Assembly (NCBI GenBank): GCA_024639165.1
Contig: JAHEIX010000012.1
Coordinates: 1 to 64,000, forward strand
Length of the DNA stretch: 64,000 nucleotides
Origin: UBA7446 sp024639165
GTDB taxonomy: Bacteria; Bacteroidota; Bacteroidia; Flavobacteriales; Flavobacteriaceae
Direction: 5' to 3'
In this document: positions 17,886 through 24,775 of the stretch, in pieces
Position numbering within the stretch: the stretch's first letter is position 1
Layout of the letters: the number at the start of each line of letters is the position of its first letter
The notes under the pieces: model-generated
Databases searched by the model: none
Seen by the model: the letters and a program-made list of their open reading frames with translations, nothing else
Told to the model about the DNA's origin: nothing
Made by a program: the position numbers and the translations under genes

Positions 17886-19043
17886 TTAGTCATTCTTTTG
17901 AATGAGTTTACTTTGTAAATCAGGGATTTCAGCACAACTCATTTGCTCCATGACTTGAGTTAGTTGCTGTTTAAGCATGCTGATCGTATGGTTTCCCCCT
18001 TTTTTACCAAGTGCGGACACGCCGTACATAAAGGTGCGCCCCATAAAGCTAAAGTCAGCACCACTAGCCATAACACGCGCCACATCTGCACCACCGCGTA
18101 TGCCGCTATCCATCATGACGGTTAGTTTTCCTTTATAAAGGGGTGCTATGGTTTTTAATGCGTCAATAGTAGCTTGACCAACATCTACCTGTCTGCCGCC
18201 ATGGTTTGATACAATAACCCCGTCCAAGCCTAACTGATAAGCTTTTTCGACATCATGTACTGATTCAGCTCCTTTGAGCACAAGCTTTCCTTTCCACATA
18301 TCACGAATCTTTTTGATCTTTTCCTCATTCAAACGACCAGAAAAAGTAGCGTCCATAAATTTTGCCAACTGGTTTAAGTTTAAATTTTTGGGCATATACG
18401 GTTTTAGTATTTCAAAGCTTGGTTGACCGTTAAGCAGCGTTTGCAAAGCCCAATGCGGTCTTTTGGCTGCATTCATGATGTTGGTCATTGTCATTTTAGG
18501 AGGCATAGACAAACCATTTCTAATATCCCTTGGGCGATAGCCAAAAGAGGGTACATCAGCAAGGATGACAAGCACAGGACATTCGGCTGTTTCTGCTCGC
18601 TTTAAAATATCTTTGGTAACCCGTTCTTCTGCTGGGTGATAAAGCTGAAACCATGCCTTGCCTTCAGTAATTTCAGCAATTTTTTCAATACTTGCCGTGG
18701 TGACAGTGCTTAATACAAAAGGAATGTTGTGTTCAAAAGCTGCTTTGGCTAAAATTTCTGGAGATTTTGGCCACATTAAGCCTTGCAAACCAACAGGTGA
18801 AATACCAAATGGTGCATCATACGTATGTCCAAAAAGTTCGGTTTTTAAACTAGGCGCGTTATAGTCAACCAAATACTTGGGCTTGAGTTCAATGTCTCGA
18901 ATCCGATCAGTATTCTTTTTAAGGTTTACGTCATCATTACAACCCCCATCCAAGTATTCAAAAGCAAACTTTGGTATTTTACATTTGGCACGTGCTCTTA
19001 AATCAGCTACAGATGGATACTTATAATTTACCTCTTGTTTCAT
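17886..19043 (-). CDS. lldD: FMN-dependent 2-hydroxy-acid dehydrogenase (L-lactate dehydrogenase-like)
   Basis: A 385-residue member of the FMN 2-hydroxy-acid oxidase family. It is a TIM barrel with the hallmark VSNHGGRQVD holding catalytic H281 and substrate-binding R284, the FMN-binding LVLKG (K257), and DSGIRGGADVARVMASGADF for the FMN phosphate. An LldD-type enzyme oxidises L-lactate to pyruvate and passes electrons to the respiratory chain. This fits the end of the non-phosphorylating L-fucose pathway, which yields pyruvate plus L-lactate. If the sugar is L-galactose, the analogous product would be L-glycerate, so oxidation of a longer 2-hydroxy acid is also possible. It overlaps the mutarotase gene by 4 bases. 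Confidence 0.88.
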   Translation of the reverse strand: MKQEVNYKYPSVADLRARAKCKIPKFAFEYLDGGCNDDVNLKKNTDRIRDIELKPKYLVDYNAPSLKTELFGHTYDAPFGISPVGLQGLMWPKSPEILAKAAFEHNIPFVLSTVTTASIEKIAEITEGKAWFQLYHPAEERVTKDILKRAETAECPVLVILADVPSFGYRPRDIRNGLSMPPKMTMTNIMNAAKRPHWALQTLLNGQPSFEILKPYMPKNLNLNQLAKFMDATFSGRLNEEKIKKIRDMWKGKLVLKGAESVHDVEKAYQLGLDGVIVSNHGGRQVDVGQATIDALKTIAPLYKGKLTVMMDSGIRGGADVARVMASGADFSFMGRTFMYGVSALGKKGGNHTISMLKQQLTQVMEQMSCAEIPDLQSKLIQKND

Positions 19044-19393
19044 TTGCGTCTATTTAAATCATAAATTTTTTCCATCAAGACCCATTTGGTACCTTCTGGT
19101 GTGTTGGGTAAAGATTGTTGAAATTTCCACATTAGGGTTTCCCATTCTTGAACTTTTGGATTATCCGCATCCATACTTGCTTTTTTCTCAAAAGAAAATG
19201 TATCGTCAACTTCAAGAATCATAAAAAGTCTGTTGCCTGTGTGATATATTTCTGCATTTTGAATTCCCGACGCTTTGATGCTTTGGTTGATTTCTGGCCA
19301 TACCTGCTTATGGTACTTTATATAGGCATCAATCTTTTCAGGATCATCTTTGAGGTCCAAGGCCAAACAATATTTATGCAGTTCAACAGTCAT
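19040..19393 (-). CDS. RhaM-family sugar mutarotase (L-fucose/L-rhamnose type)
   Basis: A 117-residue protein of the L-rhamnose mutarotase family (about 105-115 aa usual). It speeds the alpha/beta anomer exchange of a deoxy- or L-sugar so that the next enzyme receives the right anomer. The signature YHKQVWPEI carries H28, matching the catalytic His of E. coli RhaM. Further conserved stretches are AEIYHTGNRLFMILEVDD and WETLMWKFQQSLP. Within this operon it precedes the SDR thought to be the sugar dehydrogenase, whose stop codon it meets by one shared base. Homologues of this family occur in bacterial L-fucose gene clusters, so L-fucose or L-galactose is as likely as L-rhamnose. Confidence 0.88.
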   Translation of the reverse strand: MTVELHKYCLALDLKDDPEKIDAYIKYHKQVWPEINQSIKASGIQNAEIYHTGNRLFMILEVDDTFSFEKKASMDADNPKVQEWETLMWKFQQSLPNTPEGTKWVLMEKIYDLNRRK

Positions 19394-20181
19394 TATTCTT
19401 TATTTATAGCCCTATCCAAATGCGTATACCCACCATCTACATAAACCAATTGACCCGTAGTGTGGCTTGAACGCGACGAAAGTAAAAAAACTACTGCATT
19501 GGCGATTTCAGCAGCTGTAGTCATGCGTTGTTCTAAAGGGATTTTATCTGATATAGACTTTAGCTTTTCTTCTGGGTGATCAAAAGTATTTATCCATTTT
19601 TCATAGAGTGGCGTAAAGCATTCAGCTACGACAACACAGTTCACACGAATGGCATAGGGCAATAGTTCGACCGCCCATTCTCTTGTGAGGGCATTACGAC
19701 CCCCATTGGAAGCTGCATAGCCCGAAGTACTCCCTTGGCCAGTATCAGCCGTTTTAGAACCAACATTAACGATAGCCCCCTTGTTTTTTTTAAGCTCCGG
19801 AAGCACTAATTGTGCCATCAAATAATAGTGTGCTAGGTTACGTTTGATAGACTCCATAAAATCAGCATAATTCCCATGTTCCAGCCCTATCCCATCATTT
19901 ACTCCAGCATTATTAACAAGTCCATCTATACCACCATATTCACATAAAACCTCCTTAACAGCTACTTCGCATTGTTCGGGTTTGGTAAGTTCTGCAAATG
20001 CATAACCCACTTTTAGTCCTTTTTTTTGATAATCCGTAATTGCCTTTTCAATACTCGGCTTATTTCTACCAATAATAACAGGGATAGCTCCCTCTTCAGC
20101 CAAAAGCGAAACAATAGCAGCACCAATCCCTTTTGACCCACCTGTTACAATAATCACCTTGTCTTGTAATCTTAAATCCAT
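19393..20181 (-). CDS. SDR-family sugar dehydrogenase (putative L-fucose/L-galactose dehydrogenase)
   Basis: A 262-residue classical-length short-chain dehydrogenase. The Rossmann motif is TGGSKGIG (13-20) and NNAGV (90-94). The expected product of the step is the sugar lactone, the substrate of the lactonase encoded one base upstream. The catalytic pattern is unusual: after S142 and Y155 the canonical Lys of YxxxK is replaced by Asn (Y155-A-A-S-N159, codon at 19705-19707). The surrounding sequence, GGRNALTREWAVELL, is otherwise well conserved, so this looks like a subfamily trait and not decay. The C-terminus keeps the normal HTTGQLVYVDGGYTHLDR. Assignment to the first oxidation rests on context and on the typical SDR pair of this pathway. 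Confidence 0.8.
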   Translation of the reverse strand: MDLRLQDKVIIVTGGSKGIGAAIVSLLAEEGAIPVIIGRNKPSIEKAITDYQKKGLKVGYAFAELTKPEQCEVAVKEVLCEYGGIDGLVNNAGVNDGIGLEHGNYADFMESIKRNLAHYYLMAQLVLPELKKNKGAIVNVGSKTADTGQGSTSGYAASNGGRNALTREWAVELLPYAIRVNCVVVAECFTPLYEKWINTFDHPEEKLKSISDKIPLEQRMTTAAEIANAVVFLLSSRSSHTTGQLVYVDGGYTHLDRAINKE

Positions 20182-20182
20182 A

Positions 20183-21007
20183 CTATAGATTGTATATTAA
20201 TTGTGCATTTTTTCGCAGTATTTTCACTTTAGTTTTATCGTCGAATTGTTCTAGGAAATCCATAATTATGGCGAGTACCTTACTATAGTCAGCTGCCAGT
20301 AAGCAAACAGGCCAATCGGAACCAAACAGGACCCGGTTAGCGCCAAAAGAAGCAAAGACATGATCCATAAATGGCGTGAAGACTTCATCTGAAAACACAA
20401 AGTTCTCGGTTTCGGTGACCATCCCTGAAAGTTTGCAGCTCACATTTTCGCATTTGGATAAGGCAGCTATATTTGCCTTCCATTCGTTTTCTATTGGAGC
20501 CGAAATAGTAGGTTTGGCAATGTGGTCTAAAATAAATTGCTGCTCAGGAAACTTTTCAACCATTTGAATGGCTGCTGCAAGTTGATGCGGATAAACAAGT
20601 ATATCAAAGGTGAGGTTGAACTTTGCAAGTTTGCTGATACCATTTTGAACATCCTCACGCAATAGGTAATCTTCTTTTTCAGCTTGCACTATATGACGTA
20701 CTCCTTTGAACAAAGGATTTGCTGCATAGTACATAAGTCGTTTTTCTAAATTTTCGGCGGTTAAGTCAACCCAACCCACAACTCCTTTAATAAACGGATT
20801 TTCTGCGGCACAAGTCAATAAAAATTCAGTTTCTGTTTCAGATTGGTCAGCTTGTACGGCAATACATCCATCAATACCATTTTCATCTAATAGGGGCTTT
20901 AGATCTTTTGGAAGAAAATCTTTACGAATAATCTCCATAGAGTCATCTATCCAGTTGTCTCTGACTGGATCATACTTCCAAAAATGTTGATGGCTATCTA
21001 TAATCAT
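20183..21007 (-). CDS. Amidohydrolase-2 family sugar lactonase (L-fuconolactonase type)
   Basis: A 274-residue metal-dependent hydrolase of the amidohydrolase_2 family (COG3618). It has the N-terminal HxH-type motif DSHQHFWKYD, the mid-barrel FILDHIAKP and the C-terminal metal Asp in VLFGSDWPVCLL. Members open sugar lactones such as L-fucono-1,5-lactone and L-rhamnono-lactone to the aldonic acid. It sits between the SDR gene (one base) and the FAH-family gene (4-base overlap). In the proposed route it turns L-fuconolactone or L-galactonolactone into the free acid that feeds the UxaA-family dehydratase. Cytoplasmic: no signal peptide. Confidence 0.88.
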   Translation of the reverse strand: MIIDSHQHFWKYDPVRDNWIDDSMEIIRKDFLPKDLKPLLDENGIDGCIAVQADQSETETEFLLTCAAENPFIKGVVGWVDLTAENLEKRLMYYAANPLFKGVRHIVQAEKEDYLLREDVQNGISKLAKFNLTFDILVYPHQLAAAIQMVEKFPEQQFILDHIAKPTISAPIENEWKANIAALSKCENVSCKLSGMVTETENFVFSDEVFTPFMDHVFASFGANRVLFGSDWPVCLLAADYSKVLAIIMDFLEQFDDKTKVKILRKNAQLIYNL

Positions 21008-21858
21008 TTATATGCAATACAAGTTTGTTTTGAAACGCCTAAACCTTCAATGCCTAATTCAACCAAATCGCCCTCTTTTAAATATCTCGGCGGGGTAAGC
21101 CCCAATCCAACGCCGAAGGGAGTTCCGGTAGAAATGATATCTCCGGGGAGTAGGGTCATGAATTGACTTATGTAGCTCACGACGTGTTGGATATTAAAAA
21201 TAAAATCTGATGTGCTGCTGTTTTGCATTTCCTCACCATTGAGTTTTAACCAAAGATTTAGGTTATTAGGGTCACCTATTTCATCGGGAGTGGCAATAAA
21301 AGGTCCAATAGGCGCAAAAGAATCACAACTTTTTCCTTTTACCCATTGACCAGAACGTTCAAGTTGAAAAGCACGTTCGCTTACATCGTTATGCAACACA
21401 TAACCTGCAACGTGGTTTAATGCATCTGCTTCTGATACGTATGATGCTTTTTTACCAATCACCACAGCTAGTTCTACTTCCCAATCTGTCGTTTCACTGT
21501 TTTTTGGGATGATAATAGGGTCATTGGGCCCAACAATAGCCGAACTTGCCTTAAAGAAAAGTACAGGTTCCTCTGGAATATCCATACCACTTTCAGCAGC
21601 ATGCTTGGCGTAGTTAAGCCCAACACATACTATTTTTGATGGTCGGGATAAAGGCGGTCCAAGTCTAACATCATCTCCTACTTTTGGACAGTTCTCTAAA
21701 TTATTCTCCAACCATCGGCTTAGTTTGGCTATGCCGTTAGTCCCAAAAAAGGCTTCGTCATAATCGTGTACAAATGCAGAAACATCTAGTTTAGAGCCAT
21801 CTGCTAGTAACAAACCTGGTTTTTCTTCATTAATTGATCCGAATCGGATTAGTTTCAT
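21004..21858 (-). CDS. FAH-family hydrolase (2,4-diketo-3-deoxy-L-fuconate hydrolase type)
   Basis: A 284-residue fumarylacetoacetate hydrolase family protein. The C-terminal FAH domain (about 72-282) has IVCVGLNYAKHAAESG, the metal-binding TDWEVELAVVIGKKA and the GDIISTGTPFGVGLG loop. In the non-phosphorylating L-fucose and L-rhamnose pathways this family cleaves 2,4-diketo-3-deoxy-sugar acid into pyruvate and L-lactate. The neighbouring SDR (next gene upstream, 7-base gap) would make that diketo acid, and the LldD-like enzyme would remove lactate, so the operon is coherent. Acting on the L-galactose-derived homologue it would release L-glycerate instead. Confidence 0.88.
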   Translation of the reverse strand: MKLIRFGSINEEKPGLLLADGSKLDVSAFVHDYDEAFFGTNGIAKLSRWLENNLENCPKVGDDVRLGPPLSRPSKIVCVGLNYAKHAAESGMDIPEEPVLFFKASSAIVGPNDPIIIPKNSETTDWEVELAVVIGKKASYVSEADALNHVAGYVLHNDVSERAFQLERSGQWVKGKSCDSFAPIGPFIATPDEIGDPNNLNLWLKLNGEEMQNSSTSDFIFNIQHVVSYISQFMTLLPGDIISTGTPFGVGLGLTPPRYLKEGDLVELGIEGLGVSKQTCIAYK

Positions 21859-21865
21859 ATTGTAT

Positions 21866-22657
21866 TTATTTTGAGTTTAATGTTATGTATCCCCCATCAA
21901 TGCCATAGTTAGAACCTGTAATAAAGCTTGCCTCATCTGAGCATAAAAACAATGCTAAATCAGCAACTTCTTGGGGATTTCCCATACGTCCTATGGGTTG
22001 GGTTTTTGAAAGTTTTTCAAACATCTCCGCTTCATTTCCAGGATAGTTTTTTTTAATAAACCCATCTACAAAAGGCGTGTGTACACGTGCGGGAGAGATG
22101 CAGTTACAACGTATGTTGTGGTCAATATAGTCCTTGGCAATAGAATAGGTCATGGTAAGCACTGCGCCTTTAGTCATGGAATACGCAAAGCGATCTGAAA
22201 TGCCCACAGTTGAAGCAATGGATGCCATATTTAGAATGACTCCACCGCCACTATCCTTCATAATTGGGATGCATGCCTTTGCACAATTGTACACACCCTT
22301 AATATTGATTTCGTAAAGTTTATCTAAGTCTTCCTCTGCGCAATCTTCAATGTTTCCCACATGGGCTATGCCAGCATTATTTATTAAAATATCTATTGAA
22401 GACGATAGAGCAATTTGATTGACCGTTTCGGTAACACTATTGAAATCAGCGACATTGCAATTAAATCCTTTCGCAATAAAACCAGCTTTTTTAATTTCTG
22501 AAACTGTTTTATTTGTGGCATCCATATTCAAATCTAAAATGTGTACATGGGCACCACGCGCGGCAAATGTTGTGGCAATAGCACTGCCAATTCCGCTACC
22601 TCCGCCAGTGAGGACAACCCCTTTGTTTTTTAGAGAAAATTTCGTTTTCATCTTCAT
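21866..22657 (-). CDS. SDR-family dehydrogenase (2-keto-3-deoxy-L-fuconate 4-dehydrogenase type)
   Basis: A 263-residue short-chain dehydrogenase with the NAD-binding TGGGSGIG and NNAGIAHVG, and the normal catalytic set: Ser in NMASIAS, Tyr and Lys in YSMTK. This contrasts with the other SDR of the operon, which has lost the Lys. Two starts two residues apart (MKMKTK) are possible. The second oxidation in the diketo-hydrolase pathway is at C4 of the 2-keto-3-deoxy acid, done by an SDR; the position between the dehydratase (3-base gap) and FAH hydrolase genes fits this. The exact substrate is inferred from context. Confidence 0.85.
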   Translation of the reverse strand: MKMKTKFSLKNKGVVLTGGGSGIGSAIATTFAARGAHVHILDLNMDATNKTVSEIKKAGFIAKGFNCNVADFNSVTETVNQIALSSSIDILINNAGIAHVGNIEDCAEEDLDKLYEINIKGVYNCAKACIPIMKDSGGGVILNMASIASTVGISDRFAYSMTKGAVLTMTYSIAKDYIDHNIRCNCISPARVHTPFVDGFIKKNYPGNEAEMFEKLSKTQPIGRMGNPQEVADLALFLCSDEASFITGSNYGIDGGYITLNSK

Positions 22658-22660
22658 GTG

Positions 22661-24322
22661 TTACAGTGAAAATCCTCTTTTCCAAGGAATAAAATCGTTT
22701 TGACCCAATCTCCGTGCGTTTACTTCAAGCTCACCACTTGCTACCTTTATAATGTATGACAAAAGCGCTTCGCCACAGCTTTTGACGGTTTCCGTACCAT
22801 CGATAATGCCACCTGTATTAAAATCAATGATGTCATTCATTTTGTTGAAAACAGCAGTATTTGATGATACTTTTATAACGGGTACAGCAGGGTTACCTGT
22901 AGGCGTTCCCAACCCTGTTGTAAACAAAATAATGTTTGCTCCTGAACCAGCAAGACCGGTTGTGGATTCAACATCATTTCCAGGCGTACACAAAAGGTTT
23001 AAACCAGGCTTTTCGAGTTGTTCGGTATAATCTAAAACATCAACTATTGGTGAGGTTCCTCCTTTTTTTGCAGCACCCGCTGATTTAATGGCGTCTGTTA
23101 TAAGCCCATCTTTAATATTTCCAGGGGAAGGATTAGCATAAAATCCAGCTCCTAATGCCGTTGCTTTGGTGTTGTATGCTTTCATTATTTGTGCAAATTT
23201 TTGTGCTTTATCTACGTCTACACATCGGTTTATAAGCTCTTGTTCAACTCCGTTGAGCTCGGGAAATTCAGAAAGGATGGCAGCACCACCGAGACCAACA
23301 ACCAAATCAGAAACATAACCCAAAGTTGGATTGGCAGAAATTCCAGAAAAGCCATCCGAACCGCCACATTCTAAGCCAATGCTAAGCTTACTCAGCGGAG
23401 CTGGTTCTCTTGATGTTTTATTAGCTTCAATAAGCCCAACAAATGTTTTTTTGACAGCCTCGGATATAAATGCTGTCTCTGAACTACTTTGTTGTTGCTC
23501 TAAAAAATACACGGGCTTTTTTGAGTCTGGGGCAATACGTTTCAATGCACGTTCAAGAATATCCATTTGCGCATGTTGGCAACCCAAGCTCAAAATAGTT
23601 GCACCTGCTACATTAGGATTATTAATATATCCTGCAAGTAAATTACAAAGCGTTATGGCATCAGAAGTTGAGCCTCCGCAACCACCGTCATGTGTTAAAA
23701 AGTGTATGCCGTTAACATTGGGAAACAGTGGGTTCTTTTGTTTGTTCTGCTTGTTGGCAGTCAGGTCTGCACGCATCAACTCTTGCTCAGAGGCACCCGA
23801 CTTGTATTTATCAATCAGAAAGGACATATCAAAACTTTGCTTGCTTGGGTTCTCATAACCTAGTCCTTTGCGTATGGTATTTTGAAGTGTCTCTATGTTT
23901 CTATTTTGGCAAAATACCAACGGAATAACAAGCCAGTTATTTTCTGTTCCAACACGACCATCATCACGATGATAGCCTAAAAAAGTTTGTGTTGAAAAAT
24001 GCGCCGATTTTGGTGCAGTCCAGTTTTTATTAATATTATTTTGTGGAACCGTATAGCTTTCGGTTTCATGAACAATATTCTGGGTTGTTATTACTTCGCC
24101 TTTGTGAATTTTATTATTTGCCTTGCCAACAATCACTCCATACATATAAACTTCTTCGCCAATAGCAATGTTACGAATGGCAAACTTATGCTTCGCTTTT
24201 ACGTCAGACACTAGTGCAAAAGAAACTCCGTCCAACTCAACAATATCCCCTTTAGATAAATTTGTCAATGCGACTATTATATTATCTGTAGAGTGAATTC
24301 TTAATATTTTATTTGGAAACAT
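22661..24322 (-). CDS. UxaA-family sugar-acid dehydratase (putative L-fuconate/L-galactonate dehydratase)
   Basis: A 553-residue altronate/galactarate dehydratase-family protein, first gene of the nine-gene operon. An N-terminal SAF-like domain spans about 1-90 (RIHSTDNIIVALTNLSKGD...). The large dehydratase domains follow (about 110-553), with GYHRDDGRVGTENNW, HDGGCGGSTSDA, LSLGCQHAQ, the signature ECGGSDGFSGISANP and the C-terminal GTPTGNPAVPVIKVSSN. The family takes water from an aldonic acid to give the 2-keto-3-deoxy acid. Best-studied members act on D-altronate or D-galactarate. Here the lactonase, SDR and FAH partners point to L-fuconate or L-galactonate, a role usually filled by an unrelated enolase-superfamily enzyme in Proteobacteria. 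Confidence 0.85.
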   Translation of the reverse strand: MFPNKILRIHSTDNIIVALTNLSKGDIVELDGVSFALVSDVKAKHKFAIRNIAIGEEVYMYGVIVGKANNKIHKGEVITTQNIVHETESYTVPQNNINKNWTAPKSAHFSTQTFLGYHRDDGRVGTENNWLVIPLVFCQNRNIETLQNTIRKGLGYENPSKQSFDMSFLIDKYKSGASEQELMRADLTANKQNKQKNPLFPNVNGIHFLTHDGGCGGSTSDAITLCNLLAGYINNPNVAGATILSLGCQHAQMDILERALKRIAPDSKKPVYFLEQQQSSSETAFISEAVKKTFVGLIEANKTSREPAPLSKLSIGLECGGSDGFSGISANPTLGYVSDLVVGLGGAAILSEFPELNGVEQELINRCVDVDKAQKFAQIMKAYNTKATALGAGFYANPSPGNIKDGLITDAIKSAGAAKKGGTSPIVDVLDYTEQLEKPGLNLLCTPGNDVESTTGLAGSGANIILFTTGLGTPTGNPAVPVIKVSSNTAVFNKMNDIIDFNTGGIIDGTETVKSCGEALLSYIIKVASGELEVNARRLGQNDFIPWKRGFSL

Positions 24323-24570
24323 TAGTTTTTTCTTATTTAATACAAGATAATAAACTATTTAATATCATTTAATTTGAAAAACATATGCAACTTAAAAAAG
24401 AACATTTAAACTATTTTTTGGGATATTTTAAGATAACCTTTTTTGGTTCGTTAAATAAAATCTGTTTTTTTCTACCCAAAATTTCCGTCAAGAATTAAAT
24501 TGAGTTCTTTTATAAAGTTCGAACCCCCGAAAGTTTGGGTCACGAATAAATCAACAAAAAAGTTGAAATT
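24323..24570 (-). promoter_or_regulatory. Upstream region of the nine-gene catabolic operon
   Basis: A very A/T-rich leader and promoter region ahead of the UxaA-family gene (start 24322). The 10-base sequence TAAACTATTT occurs twice in direct orientation, at 24351-24360 and 24407-24416, and could be a regulator half-site. No perfect TAnnTTTG box was found on the minus strand. On the plus strand, a 37-codon ORF (24385-24498) is followed in the same frame by 16 more sense codons ending VRTPESLGHE and a stop at 24547. I do not call these genes. Confidence 0.45.
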
Positions 24571-24604
24571 AAGCAAGCTCAAATAAATAGCTTGCTTTTT
24601 TATT
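24571..24604 (+). terminator. Plus-strand intrinsic terminator without an upstream gene
   Basis: Perfect 9-base stem AAGCAAGCT/AGCTTGCTT (24571-24579 and 24589-24597) with a 9-base loop and a T-run beginning within the stem end and continuing to 24601. It points away from any recognised plus-strand gene, so it may end a small RNA or be left from a lost gene. Structure is clear; role is not. Confidence 0.6.
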
Positions 24605-24642
24605 TGGGTGAAGCTGCCGATTCTTTTGTTGATTTTAAAAGG

Positions 24643-24676
24643 GGGCTACAGACAATTTGAATGTATAGCCCTTTTT
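24643..24676. terminator. Likely bidirectional terminator downstream of the 7TM-HD gene
   Basis: Six-base stem GGGCTA/TAGCCC (24643-24648 and 24666-24671). A T5 run follows on the plus strand, and on the minus strand CC then TTTT. The leftward 7TM-HD transcript (stop at 24776) would end here. The 17-base loop makes it weaker than the neighbouring hairpin. Confidence 0.5.
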
Positions 24677-24775
24677 ATATCCACAAGGTTTCTGTAATTC
24701 TCTGTAAAGATAGTGTCCTGTAAAAACTAAAAACAACCATTTAGACCCAATAAAAAAAAAGTACGACTGAAATTT

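Noticed and set aside
23331..23858. 175-codon plus-strand ORF inside the UxaA-family gene
   Set aside because: Fully antisense to a gene with clear family motifs; low-complexity Ser/Pro/Cys-rich product.
24385..24498. 37-codon plus-strand ORF in the long spacer
   Set aside because: It is short, very A/T-rich, lacks support from context, and is more simply explained as chance or remnant sequence.
24513..24545. Sequence resembling a tRNA 3' half (GTTCGAACCCCC...)
   Set aside because: The bases that would form the T stem do not pair and no acceptor, D or anticodon arm is found around it on either strand.
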